A DNA stretch of 54,392 bases from Verrucomicrobiota bacterium (GTDB lineage Bacteria; Verrucomicrobiota; Verrucomicrobiia; Opitutales; Opitutaceae), in the NCBI GenBank assembly GCA_963205455.1, contig CAUJJL010000208.1, positions 1 to 54,392 of the forward strand, in the 5' to 3' direction. The position numbers and the translations under genes are program-made. A model generated the notes under the pieces. It was not told where the DNA came from, did not search any database, and worked only from the letters and a program-made list of their open reading frames with translations. Position 1 is the first letter of the stretch, and each line of letters opens with the position of its first letter. This document shows, piece by piece, positions 1-9,329 of the stretch.

Positions 1-24
1 AGACCCACATCAACCTGAATAGAC

Positions 25-41
25 TGTAGGTCGGGCCTACA
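25..41. terminator. Small hairpin at left edge
   Basis: A 6-bp inverted repeat (TGTAGG / CCTACA) encloses a 5-nt loop and is followed on the plus strand by CGCCCTTTTG. It lies about 70 nt beyond the stop of the minus-strand LacI gene and could end transcription of a gene off the left edge or of the regulator. The T-run is short, so this is weak. Nothing else recognisable lies in positions 1-113. Confidence 0.25.
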
Positions 42-113
42 CGCCCTTTTGAAAACCCCATTCCTCCCCATCAGTCACTTACGCAATCTTCACCCCTCAA
101 TTTTCTCAAATCT

Positions 114-1133
114 TCACTCCAGTTGGCGAAGTCGGGCTAAGCTGCTCTCCCTCCACGTGCCAGGAAACAACAACATGCGCGGCAACACGGGGATGCCCAG
201 CTGGTTCAGCTTGAGCTGCGTGGCCACAATCTCCACGGCGTTCGCAGCAATGCTGTCGTAACTCTGATCCACCCCCATCAGATCCGGCCGCTCCGACACC
301 CAATGCAACGTGGCCACTGGCAGGCCGACGGAGCGTTTCATGGATTTCTCGAGTCGGGTCAATACGCTTGCGTCACTCACTATCAGGACGTCCGGTTTCA
401 ATTTCTTGAACCGGGATGCCAGCGACATTTTTCGTTCTGCACTCTCCAACACGAAGAAATCACCAGCAGATCCGGCTGCAGGATGATACACGAGGAACGC
501 AGCCTGCCAGGAGCGGTGCGCGCGCTCATTGACCATTTCGTTGACGACCGCCATCGGACGCCGATAGCCGGCCTGGGCCAGTTTGTTCAGGGCCATCCGC
601 ATCGCGAGATAGTGATAGTGTCCCGCATGGTGCAGTTCGGGACTCCATGCGGCGCTGCCGATGACCGCCGGGGAAAAATGCTTCCACTCGAGATCAAGGC
701 TCACCTGTCCTTCACCCATCACCGGTGAGAGCAAGACGCCAACAATGCCACGCGATCTCAAAATTTCAGAGAGCCTCCTTCCCGACATGCCATCCTCATC
801 GGCCCAGAACTGCTCCAGCCGGTAACCCAACGCCTCCGCCCGCTGTCGCGCGCCCTCAAAGACTTCACGAAGCAATCGATTGCTGCTGCTCTCCTCCTTC
901 TTCGTGCGCACCCAGATGAAGGCGATACGATCTCCCGCCTCGACTGACCTTCCTTGCCTTACGTGAGCCATCAGCGCGGAGAAACCTGGATTCGGACGAT
1001 ACCCCAACCTGGCCGCGACCGCGTGAATCCTGGAACGCGTCTCGGGATGGATGCGTTGATCATTCCTCAACGCATAGGAAGTCGTCGCAAGACTGTAGCC
1101 GGCTGCCGACGCAATCTGCTGCAAAGTCACCAT
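114..1133 (-). CDS. LacI-family transcriptional regulator
   Basis: Predicted 339-residue DNA-binding repressor/activator. The N-terminus begins MVTLQQIASAAGYSLATTS, a classic LacI helix-turn-helix, followed by the hinge region (RLGYRPNPG) and a periplasmic-binding-protein-like effector domain. An upstream in-frame ATG at 1256 would add 41 residues with no family resemblance, so the start at 1133 is chosen because it places the helix-turn-helix at the N-terminus as in the family. No clear ribosome site is visible. It is divergent from the sugar ABC operon with a 104-nt gap that contains a 16-bp dyad, so autoregulation and control of the transporter are likely. The effector is unknown; given the neighbour it may be a furanose sugar or a fragment of the target glycan (inference). 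Confidence 0.9.
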   Translation of the reverse strand: MVTLQQIASAAGYSLATTSYALRNDQRIHPETRSRIHAVAARLGYRPNPGFSALMAHVRQGRSVEAGDRIAFIWVRTKKEESSSNRLLREVFEGARQRAEALGYRLEQFWADEDGMSGRRLSEILRSRGIVGVLLSPVMGEGQVSLDLEWKHFSPAVIGSAAWSPELHHAGHYHYLAMRMALNKLAQAGYRRPMAVVNEMVNERAHRSWQAAFLVYHPAAGSAGDFFVLESAERKMSLASRFKKLKPDVLIVSDASVLTRLEKSMKRSVGLPVATLHWVSERPDLMGVDQSYDSIAANAVEIVATQLKLNQLGIPVLPRMLLFPGTWRESSLARLRQLE

Positions 1134-1145
1134 ACCGCGCTTGAA

Positions 1146-1161
1146 ATTGAACGCTTTCAAT
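1146..1161. promoter_or_regulatory. Candidate LacI-family operator (divergent promoter)
   Basis: ATTGAACGCTTTCAAT is a dyad with perfect 6-bp arms around a CG-containing centre, the shape expected for LacI-family operators. It sits in the divergent gap between the LacI gene and the sugar-binding protein gene. Its reverse complement differs at one position from the dyad at 21395-21410. Confidence 0.6.
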
Positions 1162-1237
1162 AGCCATTGCCTTGAGGCTGCAAGTCTTATCCCGTGTGGT
1201 GACTTTGCTGCCTGATTATTGCAGCATTCCCGTCCCC

Positions 1238-2185
1238 ATGCATCTAGCGAAAACATTCCGATACCTCTTCATCGCACTCTCAATCAGCCTTGCCGCCACG
1301 GTGCTGCCAGCAAAGCAGCTCAAGGTCGGCTTTGCTCAAACCGGTGCCGAGAGCGCCTGGCGCACCGCCAATTCCGAGTCGATGAAGTCCGAAGCCAAGA
1401 AGCGCGGCATCGACCTCAAGTTCTCCGATGGACAGGGCAAGCAGGAGAACCAAATCCGTGCGGTCCGTTCGTTCATCACGCAGCGCGTCGACGCCATCGT
1501 CATCGCGCCAATCGTTGAAACCGGCTGGGAACCCGTGCTCCGCGAAGCCAGACGCGCGAAGATTCCCGTCATCATCACGGACCGCACCATCCAGACGACT
1601 GACGATTCGCTCTTCGTGTGCTTCATTGGTTCCGATTTCCTCGAGGAAGGTCGCCTGGCTGCCGCCTGGCTGGCCAAGGCGGTGAATGGCAAGGGTCGCA
1701 TCGTCGAACTGCAAGGCACACCGGGCTCCGCCCCGGCCAACGACCGCCGCAAGGCCTTCGCCGAAGCCATCGCGACATTCCCCAATCTGAAGATCATCGA
1801 TTCACAGAGCGGCGACTTTCGACGGTCAGGCGGCAAGGAGGTCATGGAGGCCTTTCTCAAGAAACACGGCCGGAACATCGACATCGTATACGCGCACAAT
1901 GACGACATGGCCCTCGGCGCTGTCCAAGCGATCGAAGCCGCCGGCCTGAAACCCGGCACCGATATCAAGATCATCGCCATCGACGCGATCAGGGAGGGTG
2001 TTCAGGCGGTCGCCGACGGCAGGATCAACTGCGTCGTCGAGTGCAATCCGCTCTTCGGATCCAAGGTTTACGACACCATCGAAGCCATCCTCGCAGGAAA
2101 GAAGGTTCCGAAGAAGGTCTTCAACAAGGACGAACTCTTCGACCACACGAACGCCGCCGCCGCTCTGCCCACGCGCCAGTATTGA
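1238..2185 (+). CDS. ytfQ: Sugar ABC transporter substrate-binding protein, YtfQ-like
   Basis: A 315-residue periplasmic binding protein with an N-terminal signal peptide (hydrophobic stretch about residues 8-20, then a probable AKQ cleavage region). The mature sequence tracks E. coli YtfQ along its length: GFAQTGAESAWR near the start, DGQGKQENQIRAVRSF, IAPIVETGWEPVL, SQSGDF and YAHNDDM. YtfQ binds the furanose form of galactose in E. coli, so a furanose ligand (galactofuranose or arabinofuranose) is inferred, not shown. The start at 1238 is chosen over 1172 because it opens directly into the signal peptide. First gene of an operon with the ATPase and two permeases; a 114-nt gap follows with no clear terminator. 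Confidence 0.9.
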   Translation: MHLAKTFRYLFIALSISLAATVLPAKQLKVGFAQTGAESAWRTANSESMKSEAKKRGIDLKFSDGQGKQENQIRAVRSFITQRVDAIVIAPIVETGWEPVLREARRAKIPVIITDRTIQTTDDSLFVCFIGSDFLEEGRLAAAWLAKAVNGKGRIVELQGTPGSAPANDRRKAFAEAIATFPNLKIIDSQSGDFRRSGGKEVMEAFLKKHGRNIDIVYAHNDDMALGAVQAIEAAGLKPGTDIKIIAIDAIREGVQAVADGRINCVVECNPLFGSKVYDTIEAILAGKKVPKKVFNKDELFDHTNAAAALPTRQY

Positions 2186-2299
2186 CCCATGGGGGAATTC
2201 CGCGGGATCGGCTTGCCCCACCCGCCCATCTTCCACCGCACCGACTCCACTTCCGCGGCGACACCCGCACCTTCCGCCTGACGACTCTGCTTATTCCTG

Positions 2300-3811
2300 A
2301 TGTCCGCCCAAGCCCTGCTCGAACTCCGCGGAATCGGTAAACAATTCCCGGGCGTGCGCGCGCTCGACGCCGTAGATTTCAAGGTGAGCGCAGGCGAGAT
2401 CCACGCATTGCTCGGAGAAAACGGCGCAGGCAAGTCCACACTCATCAAGGTGCTGACCGGCGTCCATAAAGCCGACGAGGGCACGATCCGCCTTGACGGC
2501 CGGTTCATCTCGCCACGGACGCCAAAAGACGCGGAACACGAGGGCATCAGCACCGTTTACCAGGAGGTGAACCTTGTCCCTTCGCTCTCGGTTGCGGAAA
2601 ATATCACACTCGGACGCCAACCCGGTGCATTAGGCTTTCTCAACTGGCGCGCCATCCGCCGTCGCGCCCAGGTGGCCCTGGCACGGCTCGATGTCACATG
2701 CGATGTCGACGCCGAACTCGGCTCCCTTTCCATCGCGATGCAGCAAATGGTCGCGATTGCCCGCGCGCTCGACACCAAGGCTCGGCTCCTCGTTCTCGAC
2801 GAACCTACCGCGAGCCTCGACGAAAGGGAGGTGGCCGAACTCTTCACAGTAATGCGCAGGCTGCGCAACGACGGACTAGCCATTATTTTCGGCACTCATT
2901 TCCTCGATCAGGTCTATGCGGTCACGGATCGGCTGACGGTCCTGCGCAACGGCCGCCTCGTCGGCGAATTTGCGACCGCCGAACTCACGCGCCTCGAACT
3001 CGTGGGCAAGATGCTCGGCCGGGAGGTCAGCGCAAGCGATCTTGCCTCGGGCATAGGATCGAGCCCCCGACAAGAAAAACTCATTGTCCTCGATGCGAAA
3101 CAGCTTGGCCGTCGCGGAGTGATTGCGCCGCTGGACCTTTCTGTCGGTGCCGGCGAGATTGTAGGGCTTGGTGGACTGCTCGGCTCCGGTCGAACCGAGA
3201 CGGCGCGTGTCCTTTTCGGCATAGATGCGGCCGACACGGGCAGCGTGACCGTGAGGGGGTCGCCTGCAAAGATCCGCTCGCCGCGCGACGCGGTGGCCCA
3301 TGGACTTGCCTTCTGTTCGGAGGACAGGAAGGCCGAAGGCATCCTGCCCAATCTGTCAGTGCGCGAGAACCTCGTCCTTGCGCTGCAGGGCAAACGAGGC
3401 GCCATTCGCCCCCTCACCCGCGCCGAAGCGGAGCAACTGTGCGTCCAATTCATCCGTGCGCTGCGCATCAAGACCGCGGATGCAGAGGCGCCGATCAAGA
3501 CTCTTTCCGGCGGCAACCAACAGAAGGTCCTGCTCGCACGCTGGCTCGCGACGCAGCCCACCGTCATCATCCTCGACGAACCTACGCGTGGCATTGATAT
3601 CGGCGCGAAGCAGGAAATTGAACAGCTGATCGCACGTCTCCGTGACGAGGGCATGGCGGTGATCTTCATCTCGTCGGAAATCGAAGAGGTCGTCCGAAAC
3701 TGTTCCCGCGTGCTTGTGCTGCTCGAGCGCAAACCCGCAGGCGAAGTCGCCGACACAGAACTCACCACGGAACGCCTCATGCAGCTTATGGCGGGAGGGG
3801 GCGAGAAATGA
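2300..3811 (+). CDS. ytfR: Sugar ABC transporter ATP-binding protein, YtfR-like
   Basis: A 503-residue double ATP-binding protein of the ribose/galactose importer class. The first half has Walker A GENGAGKST, the degenerate signature LSIAMQQ and Walker B LLVLDEPTASLD. The second half has the degenerate Walker A GLLGSGRTE usual for this class, an intact signature LSGGNQQ and Walker B VIILDEPTRGID. Length matches YtfR (about 500). The stop codon overlaps the next start in an ATGA, so it is translationally coupled to the first permease. It energises uptake of the sugar bound by the upstream binding protein. Confidence 0.92.
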   Translation: MSAQALLELRGIGKQFPGVRALDAVDFKVSAGEIHALLGENGAGKSTLIKVLTGVHKADEGTIRLDGRFISPRTPKDAEHEGISTVYQEVNLVPSLSVAENITLGRQPGALGFLNWRAIRRRAQVALARLDVTCDVDAELGSLSIAMQQMVAIARALDTKARLLVLDEPTASLDEREVAELFTVMRRLRNDGLAIIFGTHFLDQVYAVTDRLTVLRNGRLVGEFATAELTRLELVGKMLGREVSASDLASGIGSSPRQEKLIVLDAKQLGRRGVIAPLDLSVGAGEIVGLGGLLGSGRTETARVLFGIDAADTGSVTVRGSPAKIRSPRDAVAHGLAFCSEDRKAEGILPNLSVRENLVLALQGKRGAIRPLTRAEAEQLCVQFIRALRIKTADAEAPIKTLSGGNQQKVLLARWLATQPTVIILDEPTRGIDIGAKQEIEQLIARLRDEGMAVIFISSEIEEVVRNCSRVLVLLERKPAGEVADTELTTERLMQLMAGGGEK

Positions 3812-4812
3812 CCTTCGGCGAGACCAAACGTGAGGCTCGCCTCGTGGCGTGGCCGCTGGCGGGACTCCTGTCGCTCCTCGTGCTCAACGCCCTTTTTGAT
3901 CCGGCGTTTCTCAAGATCACGCTCCTCGAGGGACATTTCTACGGCGTGCCGGTGGATATTCTAACCCAATCCGCGCGCACGATGCTCGTTTCGCTGGGCA
4001 TGACACTCGTCATAGCAACAGGCGGCGTGGACCTGTCCGTTGGCTCCGTGGTCGCGATCGCGGGCGCCGTGTGCGCGGTGATGCTACAGGACGGGCAGGC
4101 ACTTTCCCTGACTATCGCCGCGGCGGTGGGCATAGGCGCCCTGGCCGGGGGCATCAATGGCCTGCTCGTGGCTCGCCTCGGTGTTCAACCGATCGTGGCA
4201 ACGCTCATCCTGATGGTGGCGGGACGGGGTCTCGCACAGTTGATCGTCGGAGGTCAGGTCATCATTATCACGAGCAGCGCATTTGAGTTCATCTCGAACG
4301 GCTTTGTCCTCGGCGTGCCGTTTGCACCGGTGCTTGTACTGGCACTGTTCGTGGCAACGCATTTCGTCGTGCGAAGGACCGCCCTCGGTTTGTTTGTCGA
4401 AGCGGTGGGTGACAATGAAACCGCGAGTCGTTTTGCCGGTCTCGCAGTCGCCCGAATCAAGACCCTTGTTTACCTTTTCTGCGGTGCCTGTGCAGGCCTT
4501 TCGGGCGTCCTCGTAGCCGCAAACATCAAGGCCGCAGACTCGTATCGGGCGGGAGAAAACATGGAGCTCGACGCGATCTTTGCCGTGGTGGTCGGGGGAA
4601 CGGCGTTGACCGGCGGGCGGTTCCTTATCCTCGGCACGGTGATCGGTGCGCTGCTGATCCAGACCCTTACGACCACGATGTACAATCTCGGCGTCCCGCC
4701 CGCAGTTGCGCCGGTCCCCAAGGCATTGCTCATCATCGCCGTGTCCCTTCTGCAATCGGAGAAGGTGGGGCGGTGGCTTCGCGGCCTGTTCAAGAAGGGG
4801 GCCGTCGCATGA
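3808..4812 (+). CDS. ytfT: Sugar ABC transporter permease, YtfT-like
   Basis: A 334-residue inner-membrane permease with about 8-10 hydrophobic segments. It carries the family landmark TGGVDLSVGS near residues 70-80 and VVGGTALTGG in the C-terminal third, both typical of ribose/galactose-type permeases (RbsC/YtfT). ATGA overlaps join it to the ATPase upstream and the second permease downstream. It should form a heterodimeric channel with the next gene product, as YtfT/YjfF do. Confidence 0.9.
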   Translation: MTFGETKREARLVAWPLAGLLSLLVLNALFDPAFLKITLLEGHFYGVPVDILTQSARTMLVSLGMTLVIATGGVDLSVGSVVAIAGAVCAVMLQDGQALSLTIAAAVGIGALAGGINGLLVARLGVQPIVATLILMVAGRGLAQLIVGGQVIIITSSAFEFISNGFVLGVPFAPVLVLALFVATHFVVRRTALGLFVEAVGDNETASRFAGLAVARIKTLVYLFCGACAGLSGVLVAANIKAADSYRAGENMELDAIFAVVVGGTALTGGRFLILGTVIGALLIQTLTTTMYNLGVPPAVAPVPKALLIIAVSLLQSEKVGRWLRGLFKKGAVA

Positions 4813-5783
4813 TCGGCGCGCTAACACGGAGGACTTCGTGGATCAGGCGCAATCTGTCGCTCGTGGTGACAGCGGCTATCTTTGTTCTGCTGTTCGGCCT
4901 GGCGTCCCAATTCTACGACGGCTTCTTTTCGACGCCAGTATTCGTGAGCCTGCTTTCCGACAATGCGTTTCTCGGTATCGCCGCTGTCGGCATGACCCTT
5001 GTGATCTTCTCCGGCGGCATCGATCTGTCGGTCGGCGCGGTTATCGGTTTCACATCGATCCTTATTGCGACACTCATACAGGAACACCATCTGTCGCCCG
5101 TCCTGGCGTGGCTTGTCGGAATGCTTGCCGGCACGGGCCTGGGGACGTCGATGGGTCTGTTGATTCATTGTTTCCGGCTGCCTCCCTTCCTGATCACGCT
5201 CGCGGGAATGTTTCTGGCGCGCGGGCTCGGATTCTGGATCAGCACCGACTCGGTCGGCATCGCGCATGAATTTTACGGCAGGATCTCGGCCTACGAAATC
5301 ACCCTCGGCAGCATGGTGCTGCCTGCGAGTGCCCTGATGCTGCTCGCAGTGTTAGCGGCGGGTTATGTGATCGCGCATCATACGCGTTTCGGGCGCACGC
5401 TGCTCGCGGTGGGCGGCAACGAACAATCCGCCTTGCTCATGGGATTGCCACTTGGTGGAGCGAAAATCGCCGTTTATGCGCTCAACGGTTTCTGTGCGGC
5501 CCTGGCGGGAATTGTCGCCACGCTGTACACCGGCTCCGGCAATCCAGGCATGGGCATTGGCCTGGAGCTCGATGCCATTGCCATCGTGGTGATCGGTGGA
5601 ACGCTGCTCACGGGTGGACGCGGGCACATGCTCGGTACCTTGCTCGGCATCCTGATTTTCGCGACGATTCAGGCCGCAATCCTTTTCGACGGACGTCTCT
5701 CCTCCTGGTGGATGCGGATCGTCGTCGGTTCTCTCCTCCTGGTATTTATTCTCCTTCAACGCATGCTGCTCCGCCCGCGCTGA
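4809..5783 (+). CDS. yjfF: Sugar ABC transporter permease, YjfF-like
   Basis: A 324-residue inner-membrane permease. The start at 4809 forms an ATGA overlap with the preceding stop; the longer in-frame start at 4773 is less likely. The sequence matches YjfF at SDNAFLGIAAVGMT, SGGIDLSVGA, ITLAGMFLARG, ELDAIAIVVIGGT and the SSWWMRIVVG segment close to the C-terminus. Together with the upstream genes this makes a complete four-component importer in the same order as E. coli ytfQ-ytfR-ytfT-yjfF. An 18-nt gap leads to a GH43 gene, which supports a furanoside substrate. Confidence 0.9.
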   Translation: MIGALTRRTSWIRRNLSLVVTAAIFVLLFGLASQFYDGFFSTPVFVSLLSDNAFLGIAAVGMTLVIFSGGIDLSVGAVIGFTSILIATLIQEHHLSPVLAWLVGMLAGTGLGTSMGLLIHCFRLPPFLITLAGMFLARGLGFWISTDSVGIAHEFYGRISAYEITLGSMVLPASALMLLAVLAAGYVIAHHTRFGRTLLAVGGNEQSALLMGLPLGGAKIAVYALNGFCAALAGIVATLYTGSGNPGMGIGLELDAIAIVVIGGTLLTGGRGHMLGTLLGILIFATIQAAILFDGRLSSWWMRIVVGSLLLVFILLQRMLLRPR

Positions 5784-5801
5784 GCCAAACAAGACCTTTT
5801 C

Positions 5802-6953
5802 ATGAACTCCTCCCGAATGAAATCCCTGATTCTACTTGGCATGATTGTGCTGAGCTCCGGTCCACTTCCGGCAACGGAAACGTTCACCTATCAGAATCCC
5901 ATTTCCAGCGGACTCGACCCACACGGCGTTCGAGATTGCCAAATCTTTCGGGACAACGGCCGTTGGTATATGGTGCCTACAGCCTGGCCTCACTGGCCAT
6001 GGCAGGAGAAGGACGGCATCCTGAATCCAGGAGTCACGCTCTACTCCTCCGCAAACCTGACCGACTGGAAATACGAGGGCGTGCTCGTACCGCATCCATC
6101 TCCAGAGAAATGGTATGCCAAACGTTTCTGGGCGCCTGAGGTGCACCGCATAAACGGGAAATACTATGCGACATTCAACTGTTCCAATCCCGATAATGGC
6201 TATCCGGGACAACATTTTGGTTATGCAGTCGCCGACGGGCTTCTCGGTCCCTATCGCGTAGTCACGGAAGAGAAGCCCCTGGGATCGGGCAATGACTTCA
6301 CCCTCTTTCAGGACGATGATGGCAGGACCTGGGCCTTCTGGTCCAGCCGTGACCGGAATTTTGGAATTGGCTTTGCGGAGATCGACCTCGAGCACGGCAC
6401 GTTTCTGACCGAGTCTCAAAGCGCCATTCTCCCGGGGGCGATCGATTTTGAAAAGGACACCAGCGGAAAAACAGTCATCGTTCCAGGCTACATGGGGCGA
6501 CCTGAGCCCAAGATCAAACGCTGCCATGAATGGGATTCCGTAGGCATCGAAGGGCCGTCAGTCGTGAAACACAACGGACGCTATCTGCTCTTTTATTCGT
6601 CGTGGACGCGCGGCTATGAGATCGGTTTCGCCACGGCCAATTCGATTCGTGGCCCTTGGAAAAAGCACGCCTCCAATCCATTCTATGGCGGCCAAAACGA
6701 AGCCTCATGCGCCAAAAACCATATCGCCTACTCAGGTGAAAGCTCCAACCCGTTCAGCCAGGTCGGGCACAACTCCCTATTCAAGGGTCCTGACGGGCGT
6801 CTCTGGCTTTCGTGTCACGGCATCCTGAAGACAAAGGGCAAGACAGCCGCAGTACCTCTCCTCGTGATCGACCCGATCGATTTCGATGCGCAGGACAACC
6901 CGCTCAAAAAGTCGCCGACCTATACCAAACAGACGGTGCTGATTGGCCCATAG
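5802..6953 (+). CDS. Exported glycoside hydrolase, family 43-like
   Basis: A 383-residue protein with a signal peptide (about residues 7-24) and a five-bladed beta-propeller pattern of GH43. Candidate catalytic residues are Asp45 (base, in VRDCQIF), Asp165 (pKa modulator, in GNDFTLF) and Glu250 (acid, in IEGPSVVK). Further family landmarks are FWAPEV at 109-114 and the blade motif NGRYLLFYSS. GH43 enzymes usually release arabinofuranose, xylose or galactofuranose-type residues. As last gene of the furanose-importer operon it probably supplies the imported sugar; exact specificity is not readable from sequence. Confidence 0.88.
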   Translation: MNSSRMKSLILLGMIVLSSGPLPATETFTYQNPISSGLDPHGVRDCQIFRDNGRWYMVPTAWPHWPWQEKDGILNPGVTLYSSANLTDWKYEGVLVPHPSPEKWYAKRFWAPEVHRINGKYYATFNCSNPDNGYPGQHFGYAVADGLLGPYRVVTEEKPLGSGNDFTLFQDDDGRTWAFWSSRDRNFGIGFAEIDLEHGTFLTESQSAILPGAIDFEKDTSGKTVIVPGYMGRPEPKIKRCHEWDSVGIEGPSVVKHNGRYLLFYSSWTRGYEIGFATANSIRGPWKKHASNPFYGGQNEASCAKNHIAYSGESSNPFSQVGHNSLFKGPDGRLWLSCHGILKTKGKTAAVPLLVIDPIDFDAQDNPLKKSPTYTKQTVLIGP

Positions 6954-7046
6954 GCCGATCGACTATAAACTCACGCATCAGTTGAAACCCGTGCCCTTGC
7001 TTCGCGGGCAGCGGATCTCAACCCGAGGCTTTCAGTCCGAAGCCAA

Positions 7047-9329
7047 CTATCCCTCATAGATCCTCACCTCGAAGAGCGCCGCAGGGATTCCATTCCCCCG
7101 CGGTGTCAGTTCGATTCTTAGTCCCTCGGTCCGGACAGGCTCAGGCAGCACAATGCGAACGCGTGTCTGGTGATTCTTCTCCACATTGGCCAGTTCGCGC
7201 CCCGCCATGTCCAGGACCCTGACCTGTCGAACGCAGAAAGGCATCACGCTCTCCGGGTGCTTCCACAACACGGACTCCATCGGATGATCGTAATCGGTAT
7301 CAAACATCAGCTCAATACGTGCAACCGTCTGCTGTTTCTCCCAGTTCAGGGTAGCGGTAGGTTTTGGATCATCACATGATGCGACCCAGGCATTCGGCTG
7401 GTTCGTGGGTCGCGCGACGCCGTTGACGAGATTGTCGACGCCGAACAGGGCAATCGGAACTGCGAGCTTCATCGCAATATTCCGCCCCTCCGGGCGCCGT
7501 TTGGGATGCCAGAACTCGAAGCTGTCAACTCCTATATCCTCCGGCGGTGTCTGTACCGCCGCTTTTGCAACCGCGAGATTTGCTGTGTGACACAGGGAAA
7601 GGACACCGGTGACGCGTTGTTCACTTGTAAGCAGACTCACCTTGTCATCTCCAAAAAAACAGACGAACGCATACCGTGCGTCCACGAAGCGGTGATTGAA
7701 TGTCACCCGCACCAGCCTGCATCCCACGTTCAATTCATGCCGCTGGGTTTCGATCGTGACATCCGGAGTGTGATTGTCCGGGCGGCTGCTCTGCCGCAAC
7801 TCCACGCGCAGGCTCGAATCGCCCGCCACCTCCAGCCAGACGCTAAAATCGAGCTGGGTACCCGCTGCAACCGGGAGCATCATCGCCCATGCATCGCTTA
7901 ATTTGACCGGTGGACCATCCGGAGGAAACCCTGTCAGTCGGTACTCGCTGGTGCCGACAATCCGGGCGCTTCGGGCAAGGTCTGATTCGTCCCGCAAGGC
8001 GAGTCCAGGAATATGCTGTCCGGTACGCAGCAGGTTGCGCTGGAGCACCTGCATTCGGTCAGGCACGGTCAGGTCGCGAGGAAGCAGGGATTCGCGACGG
8101 CAAAGCACGGCGGCCATGCCAACAGCCTGCCCCACATGGGCGCACGTCGCCATCACCCGACTGGAGGCAAAAGCCACGTGGGTGGCGCTGATGATGCGCC
8201 CCGTCAGGAAGAGATTTCGGACATTCCGGCTGTAGAGACAGCGATACGGAATCTGGTAAACCCCCTTCGAGTGCCACTGATTGCAGCCGGGCTTTTCGCT
8301 GAACACCCCGTCGGCTGGATGCAAATCAAGCGACCATCCTCCGAACGCCACAGCGTCGGCATGCGCGCGCTGCTCGACCACATCCTGCTGCCGCAGTATA
8401 TAGTCCCCCTCGAAGCGTCGACTCTCGCGCTTGCCCGGAATCGTGCCTACCCACTCAAGGGTGTGATTCGCCGCTTCTGGAAATTGGCCGGAATTCTTGA
8501 TGTGATTCCACACTCCGTAAACCACCCGCCAGAGTTCCCATTTGATTTCTTCGGTCGCGTGCACGGTGTCGAGTCGGCCCCCGTATTCGATCCACCATAG
8601 TTTGCAGCCCTGCTCCTTTGCATTGAACTGCCGCCAACGCGGAATCCGGGTGATGTCATCAAGTGCGTAGCGCGGCGGCGTGAACGTCACCGGCTCGCCC
8701 GCATCCTTGCTGTAGAAATAGAGCGAATGCCCGAGCAATTCACCGTATTCCTTCGAAGGCGCAAACTTCTCGCCAAACTCATCGCTCGATTCTGCTCCCA
8801 TGCGAAACGCCGCACCCGCCATGAATCCGAGGATCCCGTCGCCTGATGCGTCGCAAAAAAGCGGCGCGCCAATTTCATAGAGTGTGGAGTTCTGCGAACA
8901 GAACGCCCGCACACTCGAAATGGTATCTGCATCCTTCTTGGTTGCCTCGAATACCGCAGTGTTGAGCAGCAGCGTGATGTTCGGCTCACTCACAACTTTT
9001 TCGAGGATGATCGTATCAAGGATGTAGGGGTTGCCTTCACGATTGCGGAAGGTGTTCTCGACAAGGATCTCGTCGATCACACCGCCTTCGCGAGCCCAGC
9101 GGTTGTTGTTTCCCATATGCGAGGTCGCGCCCAGGATCCAGAGCCGCACTTCGCTCGAGCAATTTCCGCCCAGCACGGGGCGATCCTGAACGAGCACGAC
9201 CTTGAGGCCCTCACGGGCCGCGGTGATAGCCGTGCACACGCCGCCCAATCCACCTCCAACCACCGCAAGGTCGGCGGTCAATCGGCGCGTGGCCAGTTCA
9301 CGTTTGCTCGTCGGAGGAGAGGTGATCAT
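7047..9329 (-). CDS. FAD-dependent oxidoreductase with C-terminal beta-sandwich domains
   Basis: A 760-residue protein. The N-terminus has a Rossmann FAD motif, AVVGGGLGG at residues 22-30, followed by DRPVLGGNCSSEVR, a hallmark of the FAD_oxidored family (PF12831) often found in polysaccharide loci. FAD domain residues extend to about 430, including FLTGRIISATHVAFASSRVM. The remaining 300 residues look like beta-sandwich domains, the last resembling a discoidin-type fold ending in FEVRIYEG. No signal peptide is visible, so it is probably cytoplasmic. The start at 9329 gives an ATGA overlap with the MFS gene. Substrate unknown; oxidation of a sugar or glycoside is inferred from context. Confidence 0.82.
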   Translation of the reverse strand: MITSPPTSKRELATRRLTADLAVVGGGLGGVCTAITAAREGLKVVLVQDRPVLGGNCSSEVRLWILGATSHMGNNNRWAREGGVIDEILVENTFRNREGNPYILDTIILEKVVSEPNITLLLNTAVFEATKKDADTISSVRAFCSQNSTLYEIGAPLFCDASGDGILGFMAGAAFRMGAESSDEFGEKFAPSKEYGELLGHSLYFYSKDAGEPVTFTPPRYALDDITRIPRWRQFNAKEQGCKLWWIEYGGRLDTVHATEEIKWELWRVVYGVWNHIKNSGQFPEAANHTLEWVGTIPGKRESRRFEGDYILRQQDVVEQRAHADAVAFGGWSLDLHPADGVFSEKPGCNQWHSKGVYQIPYRCLYSRNVRNLFLTGRIISATHVAFASSRVMATCAHVGQAVGMAAVLCRRESLLPRDLTVPDRMQVLQRNLLRTGQHIPGLALRDESDLARSARIVGTSEYRLTGFPPDGPPVKLSDAWAMMLPVAAGTQLDFSVWLEVAGDSSLRVELRQSSRPDNHTPDVTIETQRHELNVGCRLVRVTFNHRFVDARYAFVCFFGDDKVSLLTSEQRVTGVLSLCHTANLAVAKAAVQTPPEDIGVDSFEFWHPKRRPEGRNIAMKLAVPIALFGVDNLVNGVARPTNQPNAWVASCDDPKPTATLNWEKQQTVARIELMFDTDYDHPMESVLWKHPESVMPFCVRQVRVLDMAGRELANVEKNHQTRVRIVLPEPVRTEGLRIELTPRGNGIPAALFEVRIYEG

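Noticed and set aside
1336..1980. Minus-strand open frame of 214 codons
   Set aside because: Mirror frame of the sugar-binding protein gene, which has clear homology.
4084..4827. Minus-strand open frame of 247 codons with many charged residues
   Set aside because: Antisense of the permease gene; hydrophobic codons reversed give a charged mirror protein.
6954..7046. Possible terminator between convergent GH43 and FAD oxidoreductase genes
   Set aside because: Only 5-bp stems (TGCCC/GGGCA and GGCTT/AAGCC) without T-runs were found, too weak to call.
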